From the NCBI GenBank assembly GCA_951213105.1, contig OX578146.1, positions 54,273,069 to 54,337,068 of the forward strand: a stretch of 64,000 nt of DNA. The letters run 5' to 3'. This stretch comes from Amaurobius ferox. Taxonomy: Eukaryota > Arthropoda > Arachnida > Araneae > Amaurobiidae. A program made the position numbers and the translations under genes. Below, in pieces: positions 33,871-44,750 of this stretch. Position 1 is the stretch's first letter. Every line of letters begins with the position of its first letter. The notes under the pieces are model-generated. The model saw only the letters and a program-made list of their open reading frames with translations, was not told the origin of the DNA and ran no database searches.

Positions 33871-35288
33871 TAGCAGCATACCCGTTCTTCGCACGGAGTA
33901 TATAATATAAATAAACTTATAATTCGCAATCATGTGCAAATTCTGTTAAAATATTAAATTTATTGCTCTTAAGGAGAAGTATAAGAATATCTGTTCTCAC
34001 TATGCAAAATGATCTTCACGGGCAGATCTCAAGAGTAAAACATCCTGGCCCCTTTCGAAAGCAAATTTACAAAAATAAAAAAGGAATTCAATCAATATAT
34101 GCAATCCCGTACTACTTATATTGTCGCAGAATAGAAAATATGCCAGTGTGTTAGGAGAAGATTACCCGTATTACAATATGAGTTTCAAAAATCTCTGCCA
34201 AAATATAAGAGGTGACGTAATGCATTGAAAATATCAATAATCCCGGTACTCTTTATACCAGAAGGTCGTAATTGATTCCAATATATGTCAATATATATCA
34301 AAACATATGCCAATATACCTGCACTACTTATATTCTCTTAGATTAGAAGATATACCCGTGCATATGTAGAAGATTACTCGTACAACGTACAATATATGAG
34401 TTTAAAAATTTTTTGTCATAATAAAACAATTGCATAATAACTTGAAAATTTCAATAATCCCTGAATCAATAATCTCCGAAAATATCAATAATAATAATGG
34501 TTAAACCCGAAGACCGTAATTGATACTATCCAATCAAAAATGTTATAAGAAAATCAAATCGTTCTTTTCTAAAATATATTTTTATATCCATTTATTTATT
34601 ATTCAAATCGAAAAAGTAATTATTAAAATTAACAGACAGATTTAATTTAATTGCTTTTCTGAGTAACATGATACTATAAGATAGAATCTTCCTCATAAAC
34701 TGCGAAATTAAATAACCATTTTGATTTCTTTATACTTTTCATTGTTCCATAAAAACTTGTTTTAAATAAACCATGGAGATAAATTTCCCCTTTAAATAAT
34801 GTTTCAAACAATTCATGTTTTCAGAAAGTGACTAATTAGCGCAAAAAATCTCCCATCAAACTCATCCTTTTTATTCACTTTCAAACGATTTTCAAGCTTT
34901 CCGTTTGGTTAAACCACGGAGTTAGAGAGTAGAACTCTTAGGAAAAAGTTTCATTTTTCATTAATATCTCTACAACCCCTAGTCTTAGATACTCAAAACT
35001 TAGTCCAAATTTATGCGGGGGCTATTTCAAGGCTATCCACAAAATTTCATCAAATTCGGTTTATCTGTTTTCCCGTGATGGTGAGACAAACGAAAATTTC
35101 GTTTTTTCCTAATGTCTCGAGAACCACTGATCGTAAAAACTCCAAACATGGACTAAATTTTAATTGGGACTATTTTCAGGCTACCCACAAAATTTCATCA
35201 AATTCGGCTCAGCCGTTCTCCTGTGATGATGGGACAAACAGACAGACAGACAGACATACAGTCATATTTGCAATTTTATATATATAAA
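33871..35288 (+). repeat. Family C repeat, copy 2
   Basis: Starts TAGCAGCATACCCGTTCTTC and GCACGGAGTATATAATATAA, ends with two blocks of AAATTTCATCAAATTCGG, then GACAAACAGACAGACAGAC and a TATATATAAA end. Frames over the last part (such as 35075-35287) recur in every copy only because the repeat does. Confidence 0.9.
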
Positions 35289-36690
35289 CTAGCAGCATAC
35301 CCGTTCTTCGTACGGAGTATATAATATAAAGAAACTTGAAATTCATAATCATGCCCAAATTCTTATAGTATACTAAATGACATGTTTAATCAAAATATTC
35401 TGTTAAAATATTTAATATAATGCTCCTAAAAAGAAGTTTAAGAATCTCTGTTCTCGCTATATAAAATTATCTTCATGGACATATCTGAAGAATAAAACAT
35501 CTTGGACCCCTTATGTAAGCAAATATAAAAAAAAAATATGGAATTGAATCAATATATGAAAAATAAAAGCGTTAAAATTGTATGGGACCCGTACTAATTA
35601 TATACGCGAATATTAGAAAATATAACCTGTATTAGTAGATTACATGTATAAATTGAAAATACCAATAAACCCGTAATCTTTAAATCTGAAGACAGTCATT
35701 TATTCCAATATATGTCAAAATTAAAGTGCTAAAATTATATGGGAAGATATACACGTACTACTTATAATGTCCGATTATTAGTAGAAGATTACCCGTTTTG
35801 CAATATGAGTCTCAAATGTTTTTTGATAAAATACAACAGACGACGTAATAAACTGAATATATAATTAATCCCCGTACTTGATTCCAATATATATGCCAAT
35901 ATATGTCAAAATATATGCCAATATACCTGTACTACTTATATTCTCGTAGGTTAGAAGATATACCCGTGCATTCCTAGAAGATTACTCGTACAACGTACAA
36001 TATGCGTGTGTCAGCAATTTTTGCAGCAATAAAACAATGGCGTAATAACTTAAAAATATCAATAATCACTGAATCAATAATTCCGGAAAATATCAATAAT
36101 AATAATGTTTAAACCTGAAGAGTATAATTGATATTATCCAGTCCAAAATGAAATGGCAATGAAATTTATTTTATATACATATCTTCATTATTCAAATCGG
36201 AAAGGATTTAATAAAAATCGTCTGCCGCATAAACACATTGGATTTAAATCCGTTGCTAAGCGACATGATATCATTTGCTTCAAATAAATTGGTAGAAAAA
36301 ATATCGTCTAAATAGTTATATTTCTATGGAACATTTGGCGACTGTTTCGTCAAATTAGCGACATTTTAAAAAATCGCCAAATTTATCGCCAAGTGGGACT
36401 GTAGAACTGACAGTTCCACTTTGCGACAAATTGACGAAATATCATCACAATACTATTCCCTAACAAAAAACAATTAATATCATTTTTGTAGCGCAATTTT
36501 ATCAATTTCAAGATATTTTTATAGATTTGAAAACATTTTTATCAATTTGGTGACATTTTAAAAATTCGCTAAATGTATTACTAAGTAGGATGGTTGGTCT
36601 GACAGATAAATGCTAACCAAACATCATTTCAGTACTCTCTTCTAACAAAACAAAAAAAAATTTCATTGATATATAGAAGACCCAAGCCAC
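35289..36690 (+). repeat. Family C repeat, copy 3 (alternative 3' part)
   Basis: It starts ACTAGCAGCATACCCGTTC immediately after the end of copy 2. Its 3' half differs from copies 2 and 4: it carries ATCGCCAAGTGGGACTGT-type GCCAA sequence and ends near CATCATTTCAGTACTCTC, matching inverted copy 1 at 16980-19172. Confidence 0.85.
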
Positions 36691-37223
36691 ACGACCAACC
36701 CGAAGGTTTATGGCAGCTGTTTGTGTGTCGTTTATATCAATTTGGAGACATTTCCGTCAATTTGGCAAAGTTTAAGAAAAGTTGTCAAATTAGCGATATC
36801 CCTCCAAATTCGTAGCTTTGAATTTGCAGATCTGAATGAAACACTCTTATCCCGTTTCAATATACTAAATGAAAACCCTACAATTGTATTAGAAGATATA
36901 CCCGCTCTACTCTTTTTCTGTTTCAACAATCGGCTATATGAATTTATTGGCTAAACACAATATATGAGTTTAGTAGCTAAATACGATATAAGCTTGAAAA
37001 CTCTTTGCCAAAATAAATGAAATTGATGTACGCAGTCAGCAATTAATATAATTAAAAGAAAAATCAAACCGTCCATTCATAAGATATACTTTTATATCCA
37101 TTTATCCATTTATTTATTACTTAAATCGAAAAAAAATAATAAAAACATTAACAAACACATTTAATTTAATTGCGATGCCGAGCAACATGATATATCCTCC
37201 TAAAATGTTAAAATTTATTAACC
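36691..37223 (+). repeat. Diverged family C-like sequence
   Basis: It contains recognisable pieces (AGAAGATATACCCG, TTTTATATCCATTTAT, TTTAATTTAATTGCGATGC) in family C order but no intact start. A 77-residue frame at 36721-36954 is not recognisable. Confidence 0.6.
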
Positions 37224-38622
37224 ACTAACAGCACACCCGTTATTCGTACGGAATGTATAATTTAAAGAAACTTATAGTTCGCAATCATGTGCAAATTCTG
37301 TTAAAATATTAAATTTATTGCTCCTAAAGAGAAGTTTAAGAATATATGTTCTCACTATGCAAAATTATCTTCACGATCAGATCTGAAGAATAAAACATCC
37401 TGCCCCCTTTTGTAAGCAAATTTACAGAAGAAAAAATAGGAATTGAATGAATATATGCAACCCCGTACTAATTATATTGTCGCAGATCAGAAAATATGCC
37501 AATGTGTTAGTAGAAGATTACCCGTATTACAATATGCGTCTCAAAAATATTTGCCAAAATAAAAGAGAAGACGTAATAAATTGAAAACATCAATAATATC
37601 CGTACTCTTTATACCAGAAGGTCGTAATTGATTCCCATATATGCCAATATATATCAAAACATATGTCAATGTACCTGTACTACTTATATTCTCGTAGATT
37701 AAAAGATATACACGTGTATTTGTAGAAGATTCGTACAACATACAATATATGAGTTTAAACAATTTTTGTCATAATAAAATAATTGCATAATAACTTGAAA
37801 ATATCAATAATCCTTGAATCAAAAATCCCCGAAAATATAAATAATAATAATTTTTAAACCTGAAGACCGTAATTGATATTATCCAGTCAAAAATGCTATA
37901 AGAAAAATCAAATCGTTCTTTTCTAAACTATATTTTTATATCCATTTATTTATTATTCAAATCGAAAAAATAATTATTAAAATTAACAGACAGATTTAAT
38001 TTAAATGCGTTTCTGAGTAACATGATATAAGATAGAATCTTATAACATGTTAAATATGTCATGTCTTATAACATAAACTGCGAAATTAAATAACGATTTT
38101 GATTTCTCTATACTTCTCATTGTTCCGCAAAAGCTTGTTTTAAATAAACCATGAACCATGGAGATAGATTTCCCCTTTAAATCATGTTTCAAACAATTCA
38201 TTTTTTCAGAAAGTGACTAATTAACGCAAAAAATCTCCCATCAAACTCAGAGATTAAATTTAAATTCACTTTCAAACGATTTTCAAGCTTTTCGTTTGGA
38301 TAAACCACGGAGTTAGGGAGTAGAACTCCTAGGAAAAAGTTCCGTTTTTCATTAATATCTCGACAACCCCAGGTCTTAGAAACTCGAAACTTGGACAAAA
38401 TTTATGGGGGGATATTTCAAGGCTATTCACCAAATTTCATTAAATTCGGTTCAGCCGTTTTTCGGTGATGATGAGACAAACGAAAATTTCGTTTTTTACT
38501 AATATCTCGAGAACCACTGGTCCTAGAAACTCAAAACACAGATATAATTTTAAGTGGGGCTATTTCTGGGCTACCCACAAAATTTCATCAAATTCGGTTC
38601 AGCCGTTCTCTCGTGATGGTGT

Positions 38623-38664
<42 letters not shown>

Positions 38665-38688
38665 TTTTCATTTTTATTTATATAGATT
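37224..38688 (+). repeat. Family C repeat, copy 4
   Basis: Starts TAACAGCACACCCGTTATTC, collinear with copy 2 to its end: AAATTTCATCAAATTCGGTT, (CAGA)n at 38631-38663 and TTTATATAGAT. Confidence 0.9.
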
Positions 38689-39407
38689 ATTCAAACACAT
38701 ATTCGCGAATGAAAACCATACCTATGACGTTCTTAACTTTTCGAAATTAAATCGACTAACCATTTTTTTTATCAAAATAAATACTTCTATTGCATAAGAC
38801 TTGAAACGAAGATAAGTAATTTAATAGTTAATCAGAAACAAGCGAGATTTATCGTGACACGTTGCCCGCTACGATCAAATAATGTTATATTCCATAAACA
38901 AAGATGGTAAAATACAATCATTTACTGAACTCTGCAAATAATATGATGTTAAGAAATAAAATTTATTAAAGTGCAGATTTAATTAAGGATGACGAGTTAG
39001 GAGACAGCGTTATGTCATAGAATACTGTAAGTTAAGAATGATTTGTAGGATGGTATATAAATAATGTTATCTAATATAAATAAATCATCTATGCTAATAT
39101 AAGCTGATGCTAATTTGTTCATCTGCCGGCAGTATAGCGGAAAATATAAGCAACCCACGGTCAATAAATTCGATACAGTGATAGTTCAAGTTACGTTCCA
39201 AGACACCTTAGGGGAATTTTTTTCACTTCGAAATAGTTTTTTTTAGTTATTTTACGTTCATGCGCAATTTCGACCAAGTTTCAAAGAAATCGGTTCCTTA
39301 GTAACCTGGAGTATTATCAGAGAGTTTTCATTTCAGCATCGTCAGAAAAATCGAAGAATGCTGTATCCAATGCACATTGAGCAATATCGGTTAGATAATT
39401 TCTTCAT
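38689..39407. other. Unassigned sequence
   Basis: No gene or repeat recognised in this stretch. Confidence 0.45.
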
Positions 39408-40370
39408 ATTAAACAAGAAAAATGTATTATGCATAAATCATTGATTATGAGACATTTTCCAACTGAAATGCAATTTTACTTAAACATCTCTAAAATACGA
39501 TACATTTAGAGGTGACATTTTTAAAATTATCACAATACTACAGAAATTTATTTTATTTAAAAACTTAAAAAAACCATAGAAGTAAAAGTACTTTCTAACC
39601 CAGTGCTTAAAACTTCATCGAAAAAGGCAATACTTATAAAATTGACTGCTTCTCTATGTAAAATCAATGAATGTTTCATTCATATCAGCAATATTACAGA
39701 CTCCAGAACTAAATATTTTGCGTTAAAAAATTCAGCAATTCTTATAGAACTCATCTTACAGCTTGATGTGTTTACATCCTGCATAAGTTAAAATTAGGCT
39801 TTGTTGCAGAAATAATCAAAGTTTGATAATCATTTGAACTCAAAAATTTGTAATTGCGTTGGCGCAGTATATAGACGCACAGAAATTACGCATAAATAAA
39901 GCGGATTTAGGACGGATGCAACACTAAATAGAAATTAAAAAGGACTTTAAAAATTACGATTTTGACACTTGGTAAAAGGATGGATGACATATTTTATTTT
40001 GAAGTGAGTCATTTGATCTCTTCATATAATATGGGTGTAATTAATACTTTATTTTTTTAATTTTTATTTAAAAAGCTACGGAACATATTTTGTTGAAATT
40101 TTTTTTTATATATTTCATGGGATAATTTGAATATTTCCTAAAATTTTCGAAGCAATTTCTGAATTTTAACTTTGCTGAAAAATGTTTGAAAATTAGGTCC
40201 CATATTGTTCAATATATTTCAGCTTTTCAACCCGTGTTTAATTCAAAACGAATTGGGCGATATAATTCATTTACATTCCCATATGTCCCACATACCTTCT
40301 TAACAACACACTAAAATTTCATTTTGATAAATTCATTTTTACTGCCGTTATTCTGCGAACGGACAGAAAT
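39408..40370 (+). repeat. Family E repeat, copy 4, 3' truncated
   Basis: Begins AACAAGAAAAATGTATTATG and follows copies 1-3. It breaks off just after CGAACGGACAGA, so the (GACA)n tract and the AAAGTGTTAAAA end are missing. Confidence 0.85.
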
Positions 40371-40911
40371 TAAGTAAGAAAATAAATATATTACTTATTA
40401 AGTTATACTTTTTCTCATATGACATATATTTCCAAACATATAAAAACTGTCAAAATCTCTATAGTTTATCGATTCATTATCAAATAGAAATTTGATATGA
40501 ACTTTCAAAATGACTTCTGCGAGTTCTTAGATAATAAAAACACCATATATATGGAAACGAAACGTTTAAAATTAGCGAAGTATTTCAGCTCAGATACGTT
40601 TACATGTGATACGATTCTTATCCTTTCTTCTCTTCTGCTGGGAAAACTTTGGTTCAATTTTTCAATTTCATATCCTTCCTTTTTATTTTGGTAAGTTTCA
40701 TACATTTCCTGTTTCTGTTTTTAAATTTAATTGAGATTTCATGAACAAGTGATTTGCATTCTTTTTTGGGCGTCGTTCACTTTCCCTTTTGATATTTTAC
40801 TGATTATTCATTACTAGAAAATCTACCCTCAGTTGTCCGGGTTTTAAAATGAGCGAATGTGGTTCAGCCGTATGTGCACACATGGAACAACATTTTATTT
40901 TATTTATTATT
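40371..40911. other. Unassigned sequence
   Basis: A 65-residue plus-strand frame (40497-40694) overlaps a minus-strand one; neither is recognisable. Confidence 0.4.
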
Positions 40912-41215
40912 ATAAGCGAACATATTCTTTTCCTTTTTCGATCCACACCATCTAACCTTCCCGAAGGTGTAAGGTACCCGTTTGTTTAGCATGAAAGTGC
41001 CACCCAATTTAGACCGGAACTCAGTCAGAGCGGCATCCACAGGGACCGTACCCTCATTCCTTCTCGGAAGGCCTTTCGAACCCACATATCTAGCGTGACC
41101 ATACTCCGGGTAAACACGGATATAGTTTGGGCACAACTGGGAACCAAACTCTAGGCGTCCGAATTCATTCCCCGCGCGCTAATCATTGGACTGTTCTACC
41201 CCTCATCGAAAGTAT
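40912..41215 (-). mobile_element. SINE sharing its body with the 5S-headed SINE
   Basis: Read on the minus strand: a tRNA-like head with GATTAGCGCGCGGGG (A-box-like) and GGTTCCCAG (weak B-box-like), then CGTGTTTACCCGGAGTATGG, CCTTCCGAGAAGGAATGAGG, GTACGGTCCCTGTGGATGCC, TTCCGGTCTAAATTGGGTGG and CCTTACACCTTCGGGAAGGT. The last four blocks align in order with 24330-24470. No 5S-like sequence precedes the head. The 78-residue minus-strand frame over it is a shadow. Confidence 0.8.
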
Positions 41216-41483
41216 TGTTAAGGTGTTTCTTGGTTTTCATTAATTCGCTGTGAGTTCCAGTGTAGTATTTAATAGAGATGTGTTTCATAAATCAAGGCAA
41301 TGTCGGGTACATTTTCTATAAGTAAAACAGATGGGGAAGAAATAACACAAATCAATTTCTGAAATACTTGTTTTAAATTAAAATATTGTGCGCCCCTTGT
41401 TACGCTATACGTGATAAGCAAGAAAACCCCTTCCTGACATTCAATTTTTACAAATTATTTTTATATATTTCCAAATCCATGTC
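41216..41483. other. Unassigned sequence
   Basis: Nothing assignable. Confidence 0.4.
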
Positions 41484-41753
41484 GCAAACTTCTGAACATT
41501 CGATTGTGTTTTAAAAAAAATAGGCTTTCAGTATTCATGGATTGTGATTTTTGTACCAAATTTCATTTGAATCGCTTCACTCGTTCGTGAGATATCGTCT
41601 CCACAGACTCACTGACACACACAGACATCACCTCAAAAATGATAGATTCGTGATCAGGGATGCTTGAAACGGTCTCTCCCGCCGAAAACTCTAATTCGAA
41701 TTTTCGACCCCGTCATAATACTTTCCTTATACATTATGCATATAAGGAAAGTA
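41484..41753 (-). repeat. Family A repeat, copy A4, start only
   Basis: Minus-strand 5' fragment: the start palindrome lies at about 41721-41752 (ACTTTCCTTATATGCATAAT on the minus strand), then the (TG)n region and TTCAGAAG; it ends at about 41484 with the GCCAA module and tail missing. Confidence 0.88.
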
Positions 41754-41754
41754 A

Positions 41755-42094
41755 AAACTACTCAACATATATTGCTGCTTTTTTTACAAGTTTTATGTGA
41801 TACATTAAATATTTCCAAAAATCTTTGAATTCTTGTGAATTTTATTTCTTAAAAAACGCATGAAAAATTAAATTCCATAGGATTCAATGTATTTCAGTTT
41901 TGGATTTAACCCGGGTTGAAACAAATAATTGGCCGATCTCATTCCCAAAGGTCTCACAGACGGTTAAATTCATCAACATACTAAAATTTCATTTCGTTAA
42001 AGTCATTTTTACGGCAGATATTGTGCGAACGGACAGACAAACAGAGTGACCAAAGTCATACACATTTTTCAACTATGTTGGAAAGTGGTAAAAT
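41755..42094 (+). repeat. Family E repeat, copy 5, 3' part only
   Basis: Starts at AACTACTCAACATATATTGC, matching the middle of family E. Includes TCATTTTTACGGCAGATATT, GGACAGACAAACAGAGTGAC and AACTATGTTGGAAAGTGGT. Confidence 0.82.
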
Positions 42095-44080
42095 TAGATA
42101 ATTTTAAATACTTGTGTATACTGTATGTGAAAAATACATATGTGGTTTTAACACTTTCCAACATATTGTCATATATATTTTGAAAAACACCTTTGGTTTA
42201 TAAGGAAGGTATTAGATGTAGATTATGCTAATGAAGTTTTCGTAAAACTGCAATTTTCCTGAAAATCTCATAGTTCTTGATTTAAAAGTAACACATACAT
42301 TATATTTCAATTATACGGATAAGCATAACACACGCATATACAAAAACAGACGCACCTCTGAAAATAGTTTAATCGTGTATTAAACATCCACAAAATGCAT
42401 AATTATAGCAAAAACTCCGTTTCGAATATTCCACTGTGTTAACAACTTTTCCACACATCGCATATTAAGTATGATAGGGAATGTAAAAATTCGTTAAATG
42501 TTGTGAAAGTTACTTAAGATTAAACATCTGAGTTCTCAATTCGAAAAGTGCTGCTGGGAAACGATCACATTTGTTTCAATAACTTGTAAAATTTGTGGTT
42601 AGCGTACGGAAAATAGGGTCTTTAATAACTGCGGACTTCTGGCAACTGTCCAGTCGATATACGGTAGAAGACTATCTAATTTACAACACAATTTTCCTTT
42701 GAGAATTAGTTGGCATTTACCGTTAAATGTGACGGCTACAAAGATCACCATAAAATTACAGCTACACATAACTTGAAAGCTGTGAACACTTCAGCTGGTA
42801 AATAACATGGGTTTTAAAGACAGTAGAAGGAAAATTAAATAAAAAATATTAAAGTTTAAATAAATTTTAGGAATATTTCTGAATTAAAATTAAAAATATG
42901 CAACACGTTCTTGCCAAAAGCCATGCTTAAATATTGTTAATTTACGTCATAATTTCTTTCAGAAATTATAGAAAATTCAAATAATTTAATCTGTTTTAAA
43001 TGTTTTATTTAAGGGTTAGGCTCGCCAATTATTATGCAGCCCGAATGCGACCCATGACGCAAGAAAACAGCCCTATAAAAGTAAACACATAATATATATA
43101 ACACACGCGGAATTACCAATATATCGTAGTACAAAAAAAAATTCCGTTGGTATCCGAGTCCTATGGTCCATCGGTGGAGATGACAACCTAGCCCAAACCT
43201 GCTTAGCTCAGGATAATTTACAGGAGGAGGTACTTGTTTCGAAAATGTAATGCCTTGCATTATTTTATCTTCACCCACCTTAAGCAAAATTATAAGCTTT
43301 CAGGATTAAAATTCTGAGACACTAACCGGATTAAAATGCGCTATAACCAGGCTATATAGGGCAACAATCGTATATTGGTGAACAAAATTCCAAGTGCTAA
43401 GCGTTGAAGAGAGATGACTTGTGCCATATAACAGCAAGTTGCATACAAAAAGGAAAGAACTCAACTAGTCATCACTATATCATGGATAAAACACCGTGCC
43501 AACAAGCGCCAATGACAGACACCATGAATTGAGTGTGGTGAAGCAATAACCAGTTGAGCAATCTCCTGACTGTATGCAACGCACCATTATAGGACAGAAG
43601 TTTGTTCATTGTAATCCTTACAAAATACCACAACTAAGTATACTTTTAAAATATAAGGTAGTGTTTCAGAAAGCATGGAAGCTTTCGACAGGAATCATAC
43701 TAAACTATAGTTCCGATTAACCGAGCTAAAGTGAACAGATAAGGTTCTGTTAACACAGAAAAATATTCTTATGCAGCCTTCTACAATTTAGCGCTCATTT
43801 CGTAACAATATTCCTTTCCAAGATCTCCTTCATTCTTGCCTTTAAAGATATATATACAGTAAAAGAAAAATGTACAATAAATACATATATCATTGTATGT
43901 TAATTTACTTTGTGTATATTGTACATACTTTAATGTCAATACGTTTTTCAATGAACCCTTAAGATTAGATTTTTCAAAATTGAAAATAAACATGTTGATG
44001 TGCACTTTTTGATAAATAATGTCAAAGTTTGTGAACGTATATTCAAAGGTTTCAAATGAAACAAGAATTGCATACAAAAT
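42095..44080. other. Unassigned sequence upstream of the BTB 3' end
   Basis: AT-rich sequence. The minus-strand frame 43009-43287 covers a slightly GC-richer part that contains a 5S-like motif (see findings). The frame at 43781-44077 is unrecognised. No firm feature. Confidence 0.4.
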
Positions 44081-44081
44081 C

Positions 44082-44087
44082 TTTATT
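44082..44087 (-). terminator. Polyadenylation signal of the BTB gene
   Basis: AATAAA on the minus strand, about 105 nt after the stop codon of the BTB exon, in the context GCAAAATAAAGATTTTG. Confidence 0.6.
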
Positions 44088-44190
44088 TTGCATGGTTCAT
44101 TAAATAAAACATAATTGAATTTTCAAATGACAAATAATATCTTGATTATTAAATTCCAATAATCGCATAGATTTTCTATGCTTAAATGAA

Positions 44191-44750
44191 TTAAACAGTT
44201 TTTAATCCAGATGACTGAAACTCTAGGGCTCTATTGTAGAAATCAATGGCTGCTTCTGCATGCGTTTTAACAAAAGGCAACCACTGACGAGAAGTTGCAA
44301 TTCTCTCAGCATTCCTTAAGAAGAACGCTGTGCAGTTCTCCAACAACGATGGTTCTTTGTGTAATAGTGCCAAATCGGCTACGTGGCAAAACTTGTCGAC
44401 CGACATCTCATGAGACATAAACTGCACGCATATTTCTTTTAGCTCGGCCACATCGAATTTAGCCGATAATGTATATAAGCCGAGTACTTTCAGAATGTTC
44501 ATATCGCCAACTCTACCAGTATACAAGTAGAGCAAGAAATCTCCACAAGTCTCCTTAGTACTGCCTGTAATCTCCACTATGAAATTCTTTTTCGCCAAAT
44601 TATTTTTAAGCATGGCGCAAAAAACTGGCGACCGAGCTCCCAGTATTGCTCTGTGCACAAGAAATTCAACCTCATCAACTTTTATAGTTGCGTCAGTGAT
44701 TTGTTTGCTGAGGAATAACTCCTTCAACTGTCTGGCTAATCCGTCTAGAT
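44191..44750 (-). CDS. BTB/POZ (speckle-type, TDPOZ-like) protein, 3' exon
   Basis: About 185 residues, stop at 44191-44193. The BTB fold is clear: a helical lead-in (LARQLKELFLSKQITDATI), HRAILGARSPVF, a turn of strand and helix with DFLLYLYTGRVGD, and YTLSAKFDVAELKEICVQFM. A BACK-like region follows (HVADLALLHKEPSLLENC, FLRNAERIATSRQWLPFV). SPOP-type BTB proteins bind Cul3 through this domain and carry substrates to ubiquitination; here that is family inference. The frame is open to a minus-strand acceptor TTTTTTGTTATCTAG, so no ATG belongs to this exon. Two in-frame acceptors 6 bp apart (exon start 44750 or 44744) both keep the frame. No stops or frameshifts. Compared with SPOP, the C-terminal nuclear-signal tail is absent, as in many TDPOZ paralogues. 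Confidence 0.9.

Noticed and set aside
33871..38688. Telomeric or centromeric satellite
   Set aside because: Units are about 1.4 kb, differ in their 3' parts and occur elsewhere singly, so they are dispersed repeats that happen to adjoin.
44191..44727. BTB protein starting at 44727 as a complete single-exon gene
   Set aside because: The codon at 44727 is TTG, the frame is open upstream to a good splice acceptor, and the phase matches the exon at 48353-48575.
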